NCBI GenBank assembly: GCA_937967755.1
Contig: CALBTA010000512.1
Span: 1 to 5,321 of the forward strand
Length of the DNA stretch: 5,321 nt
Reading direction: 5' to 3'
Source: an uncultured Planctomycetaceae bacterium
Lineage (GTDB): Bacteria; Planctomycetota; Planctomycetia; Pirellulales; Pirellulaceae
Shown here: one piece after another, positions 1 through 5,176 of the stretch
Layout: every line of letters begins with the position of its first letter
Position numbering within the stretch: the stretch's first letter is position 1
Notes under the pieces: model-generated
Seen by the model: the letters and a program-made list of their open reading frames with translations, nothing else
The model's database searches: none
What the model was told of the DNA's origin: nothing
Made by a program: the position numbers and the translations under genes

Positions 1-2
1 CG

Positions 3-401
3 CGCATCGCACAGGCGATTGCCGATGCGCGCGCCGAAGGTGATTTGAGCGAGAACGCCGAGTACCACGCGCAGCGCGAAAACCAAGGCATGACGCAGGC
101 GAAAATCAACTTGCTGAAGGATAAGTTGAACCGCGCGCAGATTATGGATATGTCGAAGGTTAACAAAGATGAGGTCTCTTTCGGCGCAACGGTGAAAGTG
201 CTCGACGTGAAGTTCGACGACGAGGAAGAGTTCACGCTAGTCGGGGCGGGCGAAGACGACCCCGACAACGGCCGCATCCAAGTCACCAGCCCGCTCGCGC
301 AAGGGCTGATCGGTGCGAAGGTCGGCGAGACCGTCGAAGTCGAAGTGCCCGCCGGGAAGATGAAGTTCGAGATTCTCGAAATCCGCTACGAAGACGCGTG
401 A
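3..401 (+). CDS. greA: Transcription elongation factor GreA, 5'-truncated by the window edge
   Basis: GreA binds the secondary channel of RNA polymerase and stimulates cleavage of backtracked transcripts, rescuing stalled complexes in the cytoplasm. The reading frame is open from base 3 and gives 132 residues ending in TGA. The N-terminal coiled-coil tip motif [17 protein letters not shown] is present; by recall of the E. coli protein its Asp and Glu (D41 and E44 there) are the acidic tip residues that hold the catalytic Mg2+. The C-terminal FKBP-like domain follows, with FGATVKVLD and the hallmark [14 protein letters not shown]. Alignment to E. coli GreA from memory places the first visible codon near residue 28, so about 27 residues lie outside the window. 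The TTG at 45 is an internal Leu codon inside the tip motif, not a start. The gene appears intact. Its stop is only 9 bases from the stop of a converging small gene, and no terminator is visible between them. Confidence 0.97.
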   Translation, partial: RIAQAIADARAEGDLSENAEYHAQRENQGMTQAKINLLKDKLNRAQIMDMSKVNKDEVSFGATVKVLDVKFDDEEEFTLVGAGEDDPDNGRIQVTSPLAQGLIGAKVGETVEVEVPAGKMKFEILEIRYEDA

Positions 402-410
402 TCCAAGGCC

Positions 411-530
411 CTACAACACCCGCGACCGCACGAGTTGCCAAACCACCCCGGCACCGGCAGCGAAGCCCAGAAGAAAAACGCCCAACACGGTGGCGATTTC
501 GTTGAATGTGATGTGTGAGGTCAGAGTCAT
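411..530 (-). CDS. Predicted 39-aa single-pass membrane microprotein
   Basis: This minus-strand ORF runs from ATG at 530 to TAG at 411 and encodes 39 residues, short enough to be missed by standard length cut-offs. It begins MTLTSHITFNEIATVLG. Residues about 12-34 form an uninterrupted hydrophobic segment (VFLLGFAAGAGVVW) without charged residues, followed by a short C-terminus with Arg35 and Arg37. The positive-inside rule would then put the C-terminus in the cytoplasm. The helix carries a GxxxG element (G22-F-A-A-G26), a pattern often used in helix packing. An AAGGAG ribosome-binding site lies 7 bases before the ATG, the best support that it is translated. I do not recognise a family. A chance ORF cannot be excluded at this length, but a perfect Shine-Dalgarno sequence, an ATG and a clean transmembrane helix together argue for a real gene. 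It ends 9 bases from the greA stop in convergent orientation. Confidence 0.68.
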   Translation of the reverse strand: MTLTSHITFNEIATVLGVFLLGFAAGAGVVWQLVRSRVL

Positions 531-537
531 GGCGGCG

Positions 538-543
538 CTCCTT
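538..543 (-). promoter_or_regulatory. Shine-Dalgarno AAGGAG of the 39-aa membrane protein gene
   Basis: The minus strand reads AAGGAG followed by 7 bases and then ATG at 530. This is a perfect core anti-16S match at optimal spacing, and it decides in favour of calling the very short ORF downstream a gene. Confidence 0.7.
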
Positions 544-574
544 CAGCATCGACGTGGTTTTACAATTGCCCACA

Positions 575-603
575 ATTTGACCGAACCCGCAGCAATCGAT
601 CAA
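575..603 (-). promoter_or_regulatory. Possible sigma-70-type promoter for the 39-aa gene
   Basis: On the minus strand a TTGATC element (603-598, 4/6 to TTGACA) is separated by 17 bases from TCAAAT (580-575, 4/6 to TATAAT). It would give a leader of about 35-40 bases before the Shine-Dalgarno sequence and ATG. The spacing is ideal but the match is moderate and planctomycete promoters are poorly defined, so this is tentative. Confidence 0.22.
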
Positions 604-676
604 TAGGGTAGGGCAAGTTGGATGGATTAAAACGAACCTCCAACTCGACTGACGCTCGAAAGAAGGACACTGCGTT

Positions 677-696
677 TACGGACCCGGAGGTCCGTA
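677..696 (-). terminator. 3' hairpin after the transglutaminase-like gene, no U-tract
   Basis: TACGGACC and GGTCCGTA form a perfect 8-bp stem around a 4-base loop. It starts 10 bases beyond the TAA stop of the minus-strand gene ending at 707. On that strand the hairpin is followed by AACGC rather than a run of U, so it is not a canonical intrinsic terminator. It may instead protect or process the 3' end, or terminate inefficiently. The stem is symmetric, so its strand assignment rests only on its closeness to the 707 stop. Confidence 0.4.
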
Positions 697-706
697 TTAC
701 TTGGCC

Positions 707-1657
707 TTACCGAGCCAACGGCATTCGCACGAACTCGACACTGGGGCGGCCGCCCGTCCCGGTCATGAATTCGGGCACGAAGCGTACCGGTTCGCGGCGT
801 TGCGGAACCTTGAAATTGTCGCCTTTTTGCAGGATGGGGAATTCGCAGTCGATGCCGCCGAACGCGCGCTCGTCCGTGAGGCGGCAGGGCAGCCAATGGT
901 TCTCACCGTCGTCGTCGGTCAGCATGAATTCCGCGTAAGAGCCGTCGGGGATCCAAACGGTGCGCGCGGGTATGCCTTTTGCCCGGCAGAGCGCGATGAA
1001 TAGTGAGTTCAAATCTTCCTCGTTGCCGGTCCCATCGCGCAGGGCTTGCAAGGCCCCTTTCAGTTTGCCGCTTTGCTCTGTGACGTTGTCGCGTACCCAA
1101 TCGTAGAGCACTTCGACCTGCGTCCAGGCATCCGCATCTGCGTGATCGACCAGCAACAATTTCGCTTTGGCACGGATGTCGCCATGCCGAGATTCAATAT
1201 ACGGGCTGTGACCCAGATAACGGCGATCCGCCAGGATCAGTTTCTTGGGGATTTGGAAGATCGTCGAGTCTTCCGGCGGCAGCGTCGTGTGCCGGGTGAT
1301 TTCATAGGTCACCAAGGCGTTGGCCGTTTGTCCAGCCGGGAGAATTGGCACGGCGACCGCCATCTGCTTCACACCGCTGACTGTTTTCGTTCGCACGCTG
1401 CGGACGCTCTTGCTGATGTCTTCGACGTCGACCTTGACTTGTTGCTCAGGCCAATCTTGCGGGATGGGCACGGTTGCCATCAGCCCTTTGCAAGGCCCGC
1501 TGCGGGCGCTAATTTTCACTCCCACTTGATAGCGCTGGGTGAACGGCTTATCCAGCCGCGGACCCTTACCATGCGGCGCGGATTCAAACTGCGCCCACGT
1601 TAGTTGACAACATGAAACAACGGCGACCAGACAGAGGAAGCAAGCTGAAATACGCAA
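707..1657 (-). CDS. Exported transglutaminase-like domain protein, apparently lacking catalytic Cys and His
   Basis: This 316-residue protein has a signal peptide (hydrophobic segment about residues 4-20, likely cleavage after TWA at 22), so it should act outside the cytoplasm. Residues about 40-125 look like a beta-rich domain. Residues about 175-275 match the transglutaminase-like (papain-fold) core: VEVLYDWVRDNV, then GNEEDLNSLFIALCRAKGIPAR, then SYAEF and HWLPC, ending with the downstream AFGGID...ILQKGDNF segment that I associate with planctomycete members. In active relatives the first motif carries Cys where this protein has Glu213, and His stands where it has Gly239; the usual third-position Asp appears to be Arg259. 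It is therefore probably non-catalytic, acting as a binding or structural module. The reading frame is intact, so it is not simply a decayed gene. The TTG start is chosen because it directly precedes the signal peptide and lies 6 bases after AGGAG. No substrate can be named. Confidence 0.88.
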   Translation of the reverse strand: MRISACFLCLVAVVSCCQLTWAQFESAPHGKGPRLDKPFTQRYQVGVKISARSGPCKGLMATVPIPQDWPEQQVKVDVEDISKSVRSVRTKTVSGVKQMAVAVPILPAGQTANALVTYEITRHTTLPPEDSTIFQIPKKLILADRRYLGHSPYIESRHGDIRAKAKLLLVDHADADAWTQVEVLYDWVRDNVTEQSGKLKGALQALRDGTGNEEDLNSLFIALCRAKGIPARTVWIPDGSYAEFMLTDDDGENHWLPCRLTDERAFGGIDCEFPILQKGDNFKVPQRREPVRFVPEFMTGTGGRPSVEFVRMPLAR

Positions 1658-1663
1658 TGAAAT

Positions 1664-1668
1664 CTCCT
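1664..1668 (-). promoter_or_regulatory. Shine-Dalgarno AGGAG selecting a TTG start
   Basis: The minus strand reads GAGGAGA, with the AGGAG core 6 bases before TTG at 1657. No in-frame ATG or GTG lies nearby at a proper spacing, so this site fixes the unusual TTG start of the transglutaminase-like gene. Confidence 0.65.
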
Positions 1669-1760
1669 CGTGGGGCGATTCGATCGAACAACGCTACAGA
1701 AGTATGGGAAAGTGATGCTCCCATTTCTTCCAGTGTAATTGCCGGTGTTCGGCGCGCATG

Positions 1761-1842
1761 AAAAAAACCGCCGCAAGGCGCAGTGCGAAGTTCGCACGAC
1801 GGCTTGGGCGGTAAAGAACCGGCGCCAAGTTGTGGCGCCGGT
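1761..1842 (-). terminator. Double-hairpin intrinsic terminator of the Gly/Cys-rich protein gene
   Basis: Read on the minus strand, transcription leaving the gene that ends at 1891 first meets a perfect 10-bp GC-rich hairpin (arms 1842-1833 and 1827-1818, 5-base loop) followed by UCUUUAC. It then meets a second structure whose outer stem pairs GGCGGT-type arms (1812-1803 with 1777-1767, one bulged base) around an inner hairpin (1797-1793 with 1787-1783). That is followed at once by seven U (1767-1761). Stem plus U7 is the classical Rho-independent form. The pair insulates the downstream transglutaminase-like gene from read-through. Confidence 0.8.
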
Positions 1843-1890
1843 GCCTACGGCTGCAGGCAAGTGGCGTTCGCAGATGGAACAACCGCTACA

Positions 1891-2478
1891 TTACGTACCA
1901 GGCTGAGGACCGGGCGTGGTCGGCGCCGGAACGGTTTGCGGAGAGGTCGCTGGGGCAGGCAAGTAAGGAACCTGACCGGCGGGGGCCGAACCGCCATCGA
2001 TGATCATCCCTTCACCAGGGATGACCGTGCCTGGCGTGTACTGCATGCCGGGATAGGCGATGCCGCAATTGCCGCCTGCACACCCGCCCATGAACCCGCC
2101 GCAACTTCCGCCCGAGCAGCCGCCGAAGCCGCCAAAGGTTCCGCAGCATCCGCTATTGCAACCGCCAAACCCGCTGTGAAAGCTGTCGAACCCCACACCG
2201 CATCCTCCCATCGAGCAGCCACCGAAACCGCTGCACCCGCCACAGCTTGAATAACCGTCGTAGACGGGAATCGATTGCGAGTAGACGGGGCCGACCGTTT
2301 CGCAGGGTGTGGCAAACGAAGGGCTGCAAGGGGCTGGGGTTGCACAAGTGCCACAGGCGTCACCGCGAAAACCGGAGTTGAACAGCCGGCAGCGCGACAA
2401 CATGCCGCGGCCCGTGCCGCAGCCCAGTGCCGTCACGGTGACGAGGGAAACCAGGGTAAGTAGTAGTAGCCGTTTCAT
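1891..2478 (-). CDS. Exported Gly/Cys-rich protein with Pro-rich tail, possible lipoprotein
   Basis: This 195-residue protein opens with MKRLLLLTLVSLVTVTALGC, a signal sequence ending in an imperfect lipobox (A-L-G-Cys20; the -3 residue is Ala, not Leu/Val/Ile), so Cys20 may be lipidated. Residues 30-60 have spaced Cys (C30, C42, C45, C51, C59). Residues 77-139 are very low complexity, with Cys set mostly in GGC, SGC and GCC contexts between Gly, Ser and Phe. Residues about 165-195 are Pro/Ala/Thr-rich. In total there are 17 Cys, 16 beyond the signal region if Cys20 is excluded. Similar MKR...LGCG, Gly/Cys-rich proteins are familiar to me from planctomycete genomes, without known function. 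A structural envelope or surface role with disulfide cross-linking is an inference. ATG at 2478 has GGAG 9 bases upstream, and the gene ends before a strong double terminator, so it is probably monocistronic. Alternative readings in other frames are shadows of its GC-rich repeats. Confidence 0.85.
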   Translation of the reverse strand: MKRLLLLTLVSLVTVTALGCGTGRGMLSRCRLFNSGFRGDACGTCATPAPCSPSFATPCETVGPVYSQSIPVYDGYSSCGGCSGFGGCSMGGCGVGFDSFHSGFGGCNSGCCGTFGGFGGCSGGSCGGFMGGCAGGNCGIAYPGMQYTPGTVIPGEGMIIDGGSAPAGQVPYLPAPATSPQTVPAPTTPGPQPGT

Positions 2479-2487
2479 GGCAGTCTT

Positions 2488-2491
2488 CTCC
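2488..2491 (-). promoter_or_regulatory. Shine-Dalgarno GGAG of the Gly/Cys-rich protein gene
   Basis: The minus strand reads CGGAGAAG upstream of ATG at 2478; the GGAG core lies 9 bases from the start codon. It agrees with the start set by the signal peptide. Confidence 0.55.
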
Positions 2492-2731
2492 GCACAAACA
2501 TTGGCGATTGGGTAAACGTTAGCGGAGCTGTGGGTCGCACAACTCTACATCACCCCGGATGATGTGCAAACGCAACGGTGAATTTTTTCCACAGGCTCTG
2601 TGCAAAAAAACACCGCGCGATGTTGTTGTCGCGCATCGTTCTCGTGCTAGGTTTGCACGTCCCCGCTACCAAGCGCGTGCCAAGACAGCAATCCACGTGC
2701 TACAACCCCTTCGACCGATTGCATATTCGTT
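2492..2731. promoter_or_regulatory. Divergent intergenic control region with inverted repeats
   Basis: This region separates the Gly/Cys-rich gene (leftward) from the secreted hydrolase gene (rightward) and must hold both promoters. It contains ACATCA/TGATGT arms (2546-2551 and 2559-2564), and a 12-bp A/T-flanked inverted repeat with one mismatch (2583-2594 and 2598-2609, 3-base loop). A GC hairpin (2615-2620 and 2629-2634) follows. GTGCAAAC occurs at 2564-2571 and inverted at 2651-2658, with a partial copy (GTGCAAA) at 2600-2606. A weak leftward promoter fits TTGCAC, 16 bases, TAGAGT in the middle of it. No promoter here is strong by consensus. Confidence 0.4.
2604..2634 (-). terminator. Terminator- or attenuator-like hairpin plus U7 in the divergent region
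   Basis: On the minus strand GCGCGA and TCGCGC form a 6-bp GC stem with an 8-base loop, then GGTG, then seven T (2610-2604). The 4-base gap before the T-run weakens it as a terminator. It lies about 125 bases upstream of the start at 2478, so it could only act on a leftward transcript starting to its right, either as a leader attenuator or as a stop for read-through antisense to the hydrolase gene. Confidence 0.3.
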
Positions 2732-3796
2732 ATGACTGGCCCATTCCGAATTGACGCAGCCCTTCGGCTTACCGCCTTGATCTTTGCGCTGCTGGCAGCC
2801 GAGGCCGGAAGTTCGAACACGGCCGACGCGCAGCCGGGCGATTTTGCCCGTTCGCTGGCGGCAGAAGTCGGCGTGGTCGGCGACATGGGAGAGCCGAACT
2901 ACGGACCTGGGTTTGCGGAATCGGTCAAATGCCGTGTGCGGCCGCAAGACGAAGTGTGGGTGATCAGCAGCCGCCACCTTGGCTGGCCCGCCTGCGAAGA
3001 AGACACACCCGCGCTGAAGTATTGGCGCTGGGATTGCGGCGTAAAGAATTGGCGAAAGCATGACGCAGCGATGTTCAAAGCGTCAGAAAGCGCTGTCGTG
3101 GCGACGGTGGTCTACATCCACGGCAACCGCGTCGACTCATGGAAAGCGGTCGACCTCGGCTGGTATTCCTACGACGCCATTGTCCGCAGCGGACAGTACG
3201 ACCGCCCGGTCCGATACGTCATTTACTCCTGGCCCAGCACGCGGATTCGCGGAACTCAGCTCAACGACCTTCGCTGCAAGGCCGACCGAACCAATGCCGA
3301 GGCATACTACGTCGCTCGCGTGCTTTCAGCGACCCGCGAAGACGTGCCCGTTTGTTTGATCGGCTTCAGTTACGGGGCCCGAATCATTTCGGGCGGGCTT
3401 CACGTGGCGGCGGGCGGAGAGGTGTGCGGCAACGCGCTGCCCACAAGTGCTCCCCGTCGCGGAAACATTCGCAGCGTGCTGATGGCGGGCGCTCTTCACA
3501 ACTACTGGATGCACCCTGGCTGTTTTCACGGCCAGGCGCTCCAGTCGACCGACCGCATGTTGATTCTCGCCAACAGTTGCGACAAGGTGCTTCGCCGGTA
3601 TCACTGGCTATTCCGTGGCCAGCGACCCAAAGCGCTGGGCACAACCGGACTGTCTTGGTACGACGACACGGGCAGGGTTAAGGAATTTGATTGTTGTTGC
3701 TGCGTCGGCAAGACGCACGACTCGTTAACCTATCTGAACTCTCCCCAATTGGTAGAGCTGACGCGGCAGTACGCGCTGTGGGTGGAAGCGGAGTAG
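2732..3796 (+). CDS. Secreted alpha/beta hydrolase-fold protein
   Basis: This 354-residue protein starts with a signal peptide (hydrophobic about residues 11-23, likely cleavage after ADA near 33). The alpha/beta-hydrolase landmarks appear in order: the oxyanion strand VVYIHGN (H130-G131), the nucleophile elbow GFSYG with Ser213, a candidate acid Asp284 in ILANSCDKV, and a candidate catalytic His329 in GKTHDSL. The triad therefore looks complete and the protein is probably an active esterase, lipase or peptidase-like hydrolase; the substrate cannot be told. The segment SWPSTRIRG and the Cys-rich tail recall a planctomycete-restricted family that I know only from memory. It has 12 Cys, including four in a row (321-324) just before the His, unusual for an exported protein and suggesting disulfides or metal binding. 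No Shine-Dalgarno sequence precedes ATG at 2732. A weak CATATT element at 2722-2727 would imply a nearly leaderless mRNA. It diverges from the Gly/Cys-rich gene. Confidence 0.87.
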   Translation: MTGPFRIDAALRLTALIFALLAAEAGSSNTADAQPGDFARSLAAEVGVVGDMGEPNYGPGFAESVKCRVRPQDEVWVISSRHLGWPACEEDTPALKYWRWDCGVKNWRKHDAAMFKASESAVVATVVYIHGNRVDSWKAVDLGWYSYDAIVRSGQYDRPVRYVIYSWPSTRIRGTQLNDLRCKADRTNAEAYYVARVLSATREDVPVCLIGFSYGARIISGGLHVAAGGEVCGNALPTSAPRRGNIRSVLMAGALHNYWMHPGCFHGQALQSTDRMLILANSCDKVLRRYHWLFRGQRPKALGTTGLSWYDDTGRVKEFDCCCCVGKTHDSLTYLNSPQLVELTRQYALWVEAE

Positions 3797-3979
3797 AATT
3801 CGCGCAGCAGTCGAGGCGAGCGTTGCCGCTGATGCGGGCGAAGCCACGCAAGACATCGGGTCTCGCAAGCCTGTGCTGACTTTTCCGTTTGACGTATCAT
3901 AGAGTTATCACTGCGCGTATTGTGTGACGGTTTATCGTGAACCGCCAGCCGCTATATCCCCGCTTCACCGGCAATCCCC

Positions 3980-5152
3980 ATGATCACTCTTCAACCCCGC
4001 TGGATCGGCCTGGCTTCGACCTCTCTATTTTGGTCGTGCTCCCTATTGAGCCCCCAGTATCTGCACGCGAGCACGGCGGCGTTCGAAGGTGATGTCGTTG
4101 CGGTGGAACCGGCACCCGAGAAAGAGAAGGAAACCCACTGCAGTTTCACCGTGAAGATCGACTACTTCGACTATGTCAGTTGGGGAAAGTTCGGCCGGGA
4201 CTCGAAGACGGGCGAGACGATCACCCGAAAGGTGAAGAAGCAAGGCACGGTGTGTGTCATCAATGGGCGGTTGGTTAATGCGGCAACGTTCGCGGCGGCC
4301 ATTCGCGAGGGTACGTGGGGCTACTTCTATGAAGACACCTGGCTCGATTTGCAGACAACGCCCGAGTTCACCTGGGGCGAGGTTGTGCGGGCGGAGCCCG
4401 CCAGTGGAAAGTGCCTAGTCCGCATTCACCGCACGCATAAGGAAATTCACCTGGCGGCGAACCCTCCGGTCGAACAAGAGCTGATGTACACCGACGACAC
4501 CCTGTTTCGCACTGAAGACAAAGTGTCCGACGCCGACGGCGCGCTGGTTGCCGGCAACTGGGTGCAAGTTCACCCACGGCGGCCGCAGATCATTTCGGTT
4601 TGGACGGAACAGTCCGCGTTCGATCCGTCCGAACTGCTCCGCCACGAGGATGGCAAACGGGGTTATGCGAATGACCTTTCTTGCGCAGCGGTGCTCAAGT
4701 CTTGCCAGGTTGCCGCTCCGCGTTCGGTCATCGATCTGCCCGCCGAGTTAACCGTCGAGCGTTCGCTCCCAGGGAAAAGCGAACAAGTAACCCTCAATTG
4801 CCGAAAGACATCGTTCGTTTTAGATGGAAAACTCTGCCCCGCAGGCGTGGCATTCCGCCCAGGGCGCCGCGCTGTACTGGGGCACTACCGGCGCGAAACC
4901 GCCCCGCACAAAGTACTCGTCCGGTCGCACGACGACGCAGTTCGCGGGACAATTGTCGAGGTCAGCGACGGAAAATTAATGATCTCGACAGCCGATGACG
5001 AAGTCAAGATCGCCGTGGAAACGTCGGCTGAATTTCAGCTTGACGGCCGCCCGGCGAGAATCGATGAGATCAATCGCGCCGGTGCGGAAGTGGTCGTCTA
5101 TCCGCGGCGCGGCGAAACGGTGATCGCGTTTCCCTACCAAATCACAAACTAA
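3980..5152 (+). CDS. Exported protein of about four beta-type repeats, function unknown
   Basis: I do not recognise a characterised family for this 390-residue protein. A signal peptide is likely (Arg7, hydrophobic about 9-24, cleavage near LHA 30 or STA 33). Most of the mature part can be read as degenerate units of about 35-40 residues with the pattern: aromatic or aliphatic strand, (D/N)G(K/R), variable helix-like part, Gly, then a V-x-V-x-P-R-R strand. The clearest copies are residues 86-125 (VCVINGRLVNA), 172-208 (GNWVQVHPRR), 276-314 (SFVLDGKLCPAG) and 349-384 (EFQLDGRPARID, VVVYPRRGE). The last units, preceded by GTIVEVSDGKLMIS, resemble small OB- or SH3-like beta-barrels of the DUF5666 type; that comparison is by eye. 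Seven Cys follow the likely signal region. No enzyme motif was seen, so a structural or binding role in the envelope is a guess. ATG at 3980 has no Shine-Dalgarno sequence. Confidence 0.82.
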   Translation: MITLQPRWIGLASTSLFWSCSLLSPQYLHASTAAFEGDVVAVEPAPEKEKETHCSFTVKIDYFDYVSWGKFGRDSKTGETITRKVKKQGTVCVINGRLVNAATFAAAIREGTWGYFYEDTWLDLQTTPEFTWGEVVRAEPASGKCLVRIHRTHKEIHLAANPPVEQELMYTDDTLFRTEDKVSDADGALVAGNWVQVHPRRPQIISVWTEQSAFDPSELLRHEDGKRGYANDLSCAAVLKSCQVAAPRSVIDLPAELTVERSLPGKSEQVTLNCRKTSFVLDGKLCPAGVAFRPGRRAVLGHYRRETAPHKVLVRSHDDAVRGTIVEVSDGKLMISTADDEVKIAVETSAEFQLDGRPARIDEINRAGAEVVVYPRRGETVIAFPYQITN

Positions 5153-5176
5153 GCTAGGCCAGGTCACCTTCGACCG

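Noticed and set aside
45..47. TTG as the start of greA
   Set aside because: The frame is open upstream to the window edge and encodes the conserved GreA coiled coil, so this TTG is an internal Leu codon.
283..603. Minus-strand ORF of 106 codons across the greA end and the following gap
   Set aside because: Arg-rich and without motif; it overlaps greA antisense and the 39-codon gene in another frame, which has a much better start signal.
1046..1603. Plus-strand ORF of 185 codons opposite the transglutaminase-like gene
   Set aside because: Shadow of the minus-strand gene, which has a signal peptide, a recognisable domain and a Shine-Dalgarno sequence. The plus frame shows no domain.
1704..1724. 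ATGGGA/TCCCAT inverted repeat between the terminator and the transglutaminase-like gene
   Set aside because: A 6-bp stem with a 9-base loop is expected by chance at this scale; no adjoining promoter element supports an operator.
1783..2250. Plus-strand ORF of 155 codons, Ala/Arg-rich
   Set aside because: It lies antisense within and beyond the Gly/Cys-rich gene. Its composition is what GGC-rich coding DNA gives in other frames, with no signal peptide, motif or ribosome-binding site.
2583..2609. A/T-flanked inverted repeat as a bidirectional terminator
   Set aside because: The order is T-run, stem, A-run on both strands, the reverse of a terminator, so neither transcript would have U residues after the hairpin.
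3139..3681. Plus-strand ORF of 180 codons, Arg/Ser/Pro-rich
   Set aside because: A frame shadow wholly inside the hydrolase gene, whose own frame carries the triad motifs.
3889..3900. TTGACG and TATCAT as a promoter for the gene at 3980
   Set aside because: Each resembles a consensus element, but they are directly adjacent with no spacer, so they cannot act together. No suitable partner was found for either at 16-18 bases.
3928..3944. Hairpin CGGTT/AACCG after the hydrolase gene
   Set aside because: Only 5 bp, more than 130 bases from the stop and not followed by a T-run; too weak to call a terminator.
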